Shown here piece after piece: positions 41,516-46,675 of a DNA stretch of 46,675 nt. This DNA comes from Gnetum montanum (Eukaryota > Streptophyta > Gnetopsida > Gnetales > Gnetaceae). The translations under genes were made by a program, and so were the position numbers. Every line of letters starts with the position of its first letter. The stretch's first letter is position 1. Location: the NCBI GenBank assembly GCA_015680685.1, contig MNCI01004632.1:90822-137496 (forward strand), read 5' to 3'. The notes under the pieces were generated by a model. It did no database searches, had not been told where the DNA came from, and worked only from the letters and a program-made list of their open reading frames with translations.

Positions 41516-42473
41516 ATCATTTATATATAAATGAAGATTTCACTACGTAGGGTCCAATATTTATAACATGACTATCTTGTCAATTGCACAACTATTCTCG
41601 CATTTCATCAATAAATGTACCAAAGAAAGTTAGACAAGGTGGACAACCTTACTTGACTCCAATTTTGCTATGGAATTGAAATTTTTCTCTAAATTGCTAT
41701 CTATAATTTCAATAATAACTTCTTCATATAATCTTTGAGTTACTGCAATCAAATTTAAAGAGAGGCCAATTTTATGCAAGTGTAACCATAGTTTTGTATA
41801 AATCATTGAATTATATACTTTTGTAAAATCAATAAAATAAATAAAAACTTTTTTACCACGCATTATTGCAAACTCCATGCAGTGTTTAAGAGTAATTGAG
41901 TGATCAATAGTGGAGTGATTTTATTTGAAACCTACTTGACATCTTACCTTGACCTGGTTACTTTTAGCCTAAGAACTAATTCTCTTCTCTAGTGGAGTGT
42001 CTAATAACTTAGCAAAAACATTACTCACAATGATCATTCAATAATTGTTTAAACTATTTTACCCCCTTTTTACATAATAAGATAGCTTTACTAGTTTTTT
42101 CAATGTTGATTTAATCCTTTTTCTATTACTAAATTTAATTTGTGCCAAATTTCTCCATGAATAACAAATCCTAGCTTCTTTAATAATTCTGCATACACAT
42201 CATCTAAATTTGCAGCTTTGCTAGATGCTAGTTTTTAAATACCCTTCATGGCTTTCTCAGGAGTAAATTAGAGAGTTGCTTGATGTACAATAGTAGTAGA
42301 ATTCTAATCTTGTCATGTAAATAGCTTATTGTAATATGAACAAATATCTTGAAAAAAAATAAATGATGAAAAGGTTTTATGATGATAAGATTACCAAAAC
42401 TATCTAGGTTACTTTTTAATGGTGTAAGCAAAATATTCCTACTGATCCTGATAAATTTCCTTCTTTTGGCTAT
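41516..42473 (-). pseudogene. RTE-like LINE, RT N-terminal half
   Basis: The minus-strand reading gives classic LINE RT blocks: LASSKAANLDDVYAELLK (the K-A-x-G-x-D...E-L-L motif), then QVGFK.NHSTIDHSI (Q-x-G-F-R...S-T). Next come KKVFIYFIDFTKVYNSM (F-x-D-F-x-K-A-F-D-S) and LHKIGLSLNLIAV..LYEE. It runs into the first residues of the catalytic box at 41521, where element 2 begins. The upstream end is cut by a solo LTR at 42474. There are several stops. The style fits the RTE/related endonuclease-bearing LINEs rather than L1. Confidence 0.85.
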
Positions 42474-43358
42474 TGATGCGTGGCGATGTACCCCTACACC
42501 CAACCATATGAATCATTAAGTTATTCACACATGATCTAGTCGAATTCTATGGACCTATAGTTCTCCAGTGCATTAGTCCCTCTAAGAAGTGAGATGAACA
42601 TTGAGAATGTTCGTTGTCTTCCCAACTACACTTATGAAGCATGAAGCTTAAGGATATGGTTTAAATGTAATTGAGGCACATGATTTTTATCATTTTATGT
42701 TTTGTAAGTTTAATCGCCTACAACAATAATGGAAGGTAGAGTAATTTAGGATCTAATTTATCTATTGCCTAGCTAGCCTAACATAAGTACCTCTCCCACT
42801 TTATTGGACACATCCTAAACACATATAGCCTTGTTAGGTTACCAAACGTTAAGCATTTCTAGGTTACCAAGTGCTACAAGTATGCTCTAGGTGGTCGTGC
42901 TTGTGTTCATTAACAACTAAAAATTAATTGCTTAATTAAAGTGCATTAAAGCAAAGTGCATGAAAATCAAGTGCATGAATACTAAATGCATCAAGGAAAC
43001 ATTAATCTATTCTCAATGTTGCAAAGATGATCAAAAGGATTCATTTTTATTCCTGTCACACTACTATGCTCAGGTACGTCAGTGTTCGAACAAAGATCTG
43101 CACACACTCCTTCTACAGGCACTCAAAGAATATTCTAACTCTGGAGAAAATAAATTGCAAGAGCTTTGCTACTCTATGCAAAAAACTTTGAAAAACTTAG
43201 CTAAAAGCTGACTTCAATTGTGAGCCCGAGCACTATATTTATAAGTTGGCATATACCTTGTGATATCAAATATTTGACATCATGTCTTGGGCTCCGATAT
43301 CAAATATCAAAGCCTTCAATATATCTGATATCAAAGCCAGACAAAACACGATTCATTA
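42474..43358 (-). mobile_element. Solo LTR inserted in the RTE-like LINE
   Basis: An 885-bp LTR starts TGATGCGTGG (family TGATGAGTGG) and ends GATTCATTA (family GACTCATCA). It is flanked by perfect GCTAT copies at 42469-42473 and 43359-43363. It resembles the LTR of element 4 and the solo LTR at 2177-2950. Its U3 repeat is GATATCAAATATC-based (43260-43335), with a minus-strand TATA box near 43227-43234. Confidence 0.9.
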
Positions 43359-43480
43359 GCTATAATCAAGCATTTATATGCCTTAACTAAACTTTGTCTA
43401 TGACGTTTATTTGGATTCTTAATATTTTGCTTAGCTTCCATACAATCCTCATCAAGATATTGAACAAAAATTTATAATGC
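43359..43480 (-). pseudogene. RTE-like LINE, linker before RT
   Basis: The minus-strand reading gives YLDEDCMEAKQNIK and RQSLVKAYKCLI, then continues across the solo LTR into RRKFIR. This resembles the F-D-E-E-C...A-K segment that precedes RT in many endonuclease-bearing LINEs. Upstream sequence reads as a different LINE on the other strand, so the endonuclease domain is missing. Confidence 0.6.
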
Positions 43481-43580
43481 CTTCTTCTGATGAAGTTTAT
43501 GCAGTTAAGACACATGATTTTGTTCTTCATAATAATGTATATGAGCGAGTTGTTATTAATATTGCATCATGATATGTGTT

Positions 43581-43788
43581 GTTTGGTGGGGAAAGGGGGT
43601 TTTGGGGAAGGGGAGAGGGGGGATAGTGGGGAGGGGGTTGGAATCCCAAAATAATTATAATATAGGTATACCTCAAGATATATAATCTAGTTAAAACTTT
43701 ATAACATAATATTTCCCACCAAAATTAAACCTATGATTTAGGACTTTCAGATCAAGAGTCTTACCACTAGGCTAACACCTCATTATTA
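43581..43788 (-). mobile_element. tRNA-derived SINE with 15-bp target duplication
   Basis: On the minus strand the element starts near 43788 with GAGGTGTTAGCCTAGTGGTA, a tRNA-like head containing a good A box (TAGCCTAGTGG). A decayed B box (GGTTTAATTTT) lies about 45 bases on. The tail is AT-rich, then C-rich. ATCATGATATGTGTT (43567-43581) and ATCATGAAATGTGTT (43789-43803) flank it, a 15-bp duplication with one mismatch. It is inserted into the L1 ORF1 relic. RNA polymerase III transcription and LINE-supplied reverse transcription are expected for such elements. Confidence 0.78.
43588..43637 (+). other. G-quadruplex-prone tract in the SINE tail
   Basis: Seven runs of four to six G within 50 bases, separated by one to five bases. 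It lies on the plus strand, so the SINE RNA would carry the C-rich strand. Four adjacent runs are enough for an intramolecular quadruplex. Confidence 0.8.
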
Positions 43789-44599
43789 ATCATGAAATGT
43801 GTTCATTCAATTTTGGGTTACTTGCCTCGTAATCAAAGTTTTACTTTGTAGTTATATGATGTGAAGCAACAATATGATATTCAAGTCATTCATGCTAGGT
43901 ATTATCATCATTTGTTTGCTTGTCGAGCTAACCAATGCTTTGATAGTGTAGCATGCCTTAGATATAGGGTCATTTACATAAGTATGTAGTGTTCATCATT
44001 CTTAAGTGGACTCTAAATTTTGATGGCTAATTTACAAAATATTCTAAAGTTTCATGGTTTGTTTAGCTATTTAATCTTTTGTTAATTTTCATAAAGCTAA
44101 GTAGAAAATTATTAGTCTTCTTAATTTTATTAAGCATATGAAATCTATTTATATAACATTTGATTTTTGTAAACATTTTTTTGTTGAAATTAGTCTTCTT
44201 AACCATAACAAGGAAATGATCTTACAAGTGGAAAGATTTATATTCAACCTATTAAATATTATAATTTTCTTTATTTGTGCAAATTCTTCATTGTGAAGGA
44301 CATTTATTTAATGCCTATACTTTTCACCTCAAGAACAAAGGTGCCAATAAAAAGTATAAATGTGTTGAATTTGATAATAAAAAAACAATTCAACGTTGGA
44401 GGTATGAAAAATGAAGTTAATATCTTCAATGAAAATGATCAAATGGAAATAATGAGATTCAAAAGGATAGAAGCTTTTGTGAATGTTTTTACTTGTACTA
44501 TAGTAAGTGTTAACCAATCTAGACAAATGACTCATAAGACAAATTTGGCCGTAAACAAATTCCATACTAGGACCAATTTCGGCAATCTAATTCTTGAAC

Positions 44600-45257
44600 A
44601 TTGACCGAGATAGCCGTTGAATAATTTTTAGCCGTTGGATCTCCCGCTGGCCAGGAACGCGCCGCCGCAGCCATCTGTCGCCGTTGCTGACGTGCGTGTC
44701 ACGCGTCGTCCGTGGCTGCTCGTGCGCGCCACCCGTAGTCGCCGCCGTTCGTGTCTCTGCCGCGCGTCTCCTTTTGCTGGTGTTTCTCACTGCTGTTCGT
44801 TGGCTCCTGCTCCCCGGTGGCTGCCGACTGCCTCGGGCCCGTCCGCCACGTGCAGCTCGTGCCACGCCGCTCGACTGTGGGAAGAGAGACCACTTGTCCC
44901 CTACCACTGACCGCCCGCCATTGATTCCTGTTGTGCAGGCTGCGCTGCGCAGATTCCTAGATGGCCGATCTAATTTTGGTTTTCGGTTAGCTGCGTCTGT
45001 TTTTGACATCCGCCTCTGCAAACCCTAGTTGCAGCGCTTTGCTCCTCCGTAGCCGCTTCTTCCAATCAGATCGAGCTCGTCACCGCAGAAATTGCCTTCC
45101 GAAACTTGCTTGAAGCACCAGACAGTACTGCAACAATATATGTATCAGGCTCTGTGCGTTAGGCAGCAGTAGCTGTGGGTAGCAGGGTCTGTGGTGCTAT
45201 TGCTGCGGGTTTTACCAGGGCTGCCACTGCGTTCTTACCAGCGTTGAGGTAGTTCCA
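44600..45257 (+). promoter_or_regulatory. L1 5' untranslated region with internal promoter
   Basis: GC-rich sequence with many CpG sites and no protein-like composition; the overlapping frames on both strands are low-complexity Arg/Ala/Pro readings. In L1 elements this region carries the internal RNA polymerase II promoter. Confidence 0.6.
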
Positions 45258-46395
45258 ATGGACGAGGAGCTCCTTCCAGGCAAGGATATGGACGATTCTT
45301 CAGCTGCTGTTACTTCTTCTCCTCAGGGACGTACGCCTAACTCAGAATCTTTGGATTTTCTTTTACCTAAAGATATTTTTGTCTCTATTTCTCAAGGCTT
45401 TTCTACATGTTTTATTTTTTTTTCAAATAGTAGGTTATCTACCTCGATTATTATGCTTTAATTTTCATTTTAAAACTATTTTACAAGCCCACGGAATTCA
45501 AGTCTTACATGCTCGATACTATGCTCGTAATTTCGTCCTTGCTGAACTTTTTGAGGCTTCTCAAATTGAGAAAGCTCTCTCTCTTCGAATTTTTCCTGCT
45601 CGTAATGCTACACTTATCTCTCGGGCCTGGAAATTTGATTTCAATGTCAGCGACCCCGCCTTTAATATTATCCCTTGTTATGTAGAGCTACCTCATCTTC
45701 CTTCAATCTTTTCACCTGTTGAACGAGACATAGTTAGCACATTAGGTCGAGTCATCTCCGACCATGGAATTGAGGTTAACGGGGCTCACTATCGTCGCTA
45801 CTGTATCGAACTAGACATTTCCCAAAAGAAAACCACTTTAACCTTAGGAGTTGGAGGTAAAGTTTTTAATCAAAAAGTAGACTATTTTTATCTTCCTAAC
45901 TCCTGTAGCTACTGCCAGCGTGCCGAGCACCACATTTCCACCTGTCCCTTTTTAGCTAAGAAAAAATCTCAAACCAATCCTCCCAAATCCAATCCTGTAG
46001 TCACTCCTCAACCTAACCCACCAGTTGTTCCCATTAAGTTCGGTTCTACTTCTAACAATGTTTCACACCCTTCTTCCTCATCTGCTCCCTTCAAGGCAAG
46101 AGTCTCTCAATCCCGTTCTCTCGTTAAGGCCAGGTTTAAAGAACCAATCATCCACTCACAATCAGTCCAAGACTCACTTTTACGTGATGAGTTTGTCATG
46201 GTAGGGGGAAGGAAAAGGGCCAAAGCATCTACAACCACTACTCCTCCTTCCTATCCTTTGCCCAAAACTAACCCAGCTTTAACTGTTAACACAAACAACT
46301 CCTTTGCAATTCTTTCCACTACTATGACACCTGACATTCCTAACCCCGATCCTTCTACTGCCCTGTCACTTATCACATCTAAAGCTTCTCCATGA
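45258..46395 (+). CDS. L1 ORF1 protein (nucleic-acid binding), one frameshift
   Basis: ATG 45258 follows the 5' UTR. The first frame runs to about 45420, then continues in another frame to TGA 46395, so a single-base slip lies in the nine-T run at 45415-45423. It may be a real mutation or a sequencing error. The N-terminal part is acidic and Ser-rich. Next comes a plant LINE ORF1 core (DUF4283-like) with HARYYARNFVL and AWKFDFNV blocks. A CCHC knuckle CSYCQRAEHHISTC (CX2CX4HX4C, about 45903-45945) follows, then a Pro/Ser-rich basic tail. ORF1 proteins bind the element RNA in the transposition particle. Confidence 0.85.
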
Positions 46396-46675
46396 ACTTT
46401 CTATCTTGGAATGTTCGAGGCCTAACTGATAGGCTTCGTCGCAAAAGAGCTAGCAACTTTCTCTCTAGCCTAAATCTCACTTTGGATTTCCTCCTCCTCC
46501 AAGAAATCAAGATCTCAGCTGAACAATTATCTTTTTCAGCCCACTGGTTGCTCCCCCATTCTTCTGTTCTTGCTACTTCGCATGAGTGTGGCAAAGGTGG
46601 CGCAGCCATTCTTTATCCAGCCTATTGGAAAGACAAACTCCTTCAGCATGGGTCCGATTTAGGTCACCGAGTGGC
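46392..46675 (+). CDS. L1 ORF2, AP-like endonuclease N-terminus (partial)
   Basis: ATG 46392 overlaps the ORF1 stop as ATGA. The first 94 codons are open to the window edge. FLSWNVRGL (first strand with catalytic Asn) starts the domain, LLLQEIKIS carries the catalytic Glu, and GKGGAAILYP is the next conserved turn. This is the apurinic-type endonuclease that nicks target DNA for target-primed reverse transcription; RT follows outside the window. No stops are seen, so the copy may be intact. Confidence 0.9.
   Translation, partial: MNFLSWNVRGLTDRLRRKRASNFLSSLNLTLDFLLLQEIKISAEQLSFSAHWLLPHSSVLATSHECGKGGAAILYPAYWKDKLLQHGSDLGHRV

Larger units (their letters stand above)
43477..44560 (+). pseudogene. 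Relic L1 ORF1, interrupted by a SINE
   Basis: ATG 43477 opens a short frame (EVYAVKTHDFVLHNNVYERV) aligning with the start of the intact ORF1 at 45258 (ESLDFLLPKDIF). After the SINE, SILGYLPR (QIVGYLPR in the young copy), DIQVIHARYY (GIQVLHARYY) and a WTLNFD block align in order. A VEI...FN stretch (about 44170-44270) and a decayed knuckle follow. Many frameshifts mean the end is approximate. This is an old member of the same L1 group. Confidence 0.65.
44600..46675 (+). mobile_element. Young L1-type LINE, 5' end to endonuclease (runs off the window)
   Basis: A GC- and CpG-rich 5' untranslated region (about 44600-45257), ORF1 (45258-46395) and the start of ORF2 (46392 onward). The CpG richness and open frames contrast with everything else in the window, so this insertion is recent. 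The left border is near a duplicated AGCCGTTG phrase (44615 and 44631). Target copies cannot be checked because the 3' end is outside. Confidence 0.85.

Noticed and set aside
43700-43788. Possible functional tRNA gene
   Set aside because: Only the tRNA-like head with A and B boxes is present. It cannot form a full cloverleaf, and it is followed by a SINE body and flanked by target duplications.
44275-44604. Independent 109-codon gene
   Set aside because: It is AT-rich with no motif of its own, and its start overlaps the decayed end of the L1 ORF1 relic.
44587-45028. Long overlapping frames on both strands (Arg/Ala/Pro-rich, up to 144 codons)
   Set aside because: High GC content removes stop codons by chance. 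The composition is low-complexity on both strands, and the position fits the L1 5' untranslated region.

Overview
This window looks like transposon-dense intergenic DNA of a large-genome land plant, probably a seed plant. I cannot name the species. The evidence is an Athila-type Ty3/Gypsy family primed by tRNA-Asp, a Tat-type Ty3/Gypsy element with two RNase H domains, an RTE-like LINE, L1 LINEs and a tRNA-derived SINE. No intact host gene is visible. The only open coding sequence that looks recent is an L1 LINE running off the right edge. Stop codons in the old elements are mostly TAG where CAG (Gln) is expected, the usual trace of cytosine methylation decay.

Layout. Positions 1-3297 hold the 3' part of an Athila-like element (+), whose LTR carries a nested solo LTR (2177-2950). 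An L1 ORF2 tail (+) and AT-rich repeats follow, to about 5.9 kb. From about 5.94 to 43.48 kb, one old RTE-like LINE (-) has been cut into four pieces by three separate insertions. These are element 4 (6371-25451), element 2 (25973-41515, with perfect ATCAT target duplications) and a solo LTR (42474-43358, with perfect GCTAT duplications). Element 4 encloses Tat material (+): a pol pseudogene at 9174-12958 (itself split by a solo LTR at 9540-10348), a repeat-rich LTR-like stretch, a gag-protease pseudogene at 16940-20506, and then on the opposite strand a decayed gene with several introns (21202-24829). Its first visible exon resembles an FCP1/NIF-type phosphatase. Element 2 encloses element 3 (30349-37916), a relative that has gag and the third ORF but no pol.

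Right end. A relic L1 ORF1 (43477 to about 44560) is interrupted by a SINE with a 15-bp target duplication and a very G-rich tail. It is followed by a much younger L1: GC-rich 5' UTR, ORF1 with a CCHC knuckle, and an ORF2 endonuclease start overlapping ORF1 as ATGA.

How the parts work together. In the Athila-like family the order is LTR, tRNA-Asp primer site, gag, pol, T-rich spacer, third ORF in the env position (here ORF X), polypurine tract, LTR. Elements 1 and 3 share the spacer and ORF X, and element 3 lacks pol, so they probably relied on relatives such as element 2. The most unusual item is the intron-bearing antisense gene inside the Tat element. The 205-base run of N and three single N positions mark assembly gaps, and at least two of the single Ns hide missing sequence.
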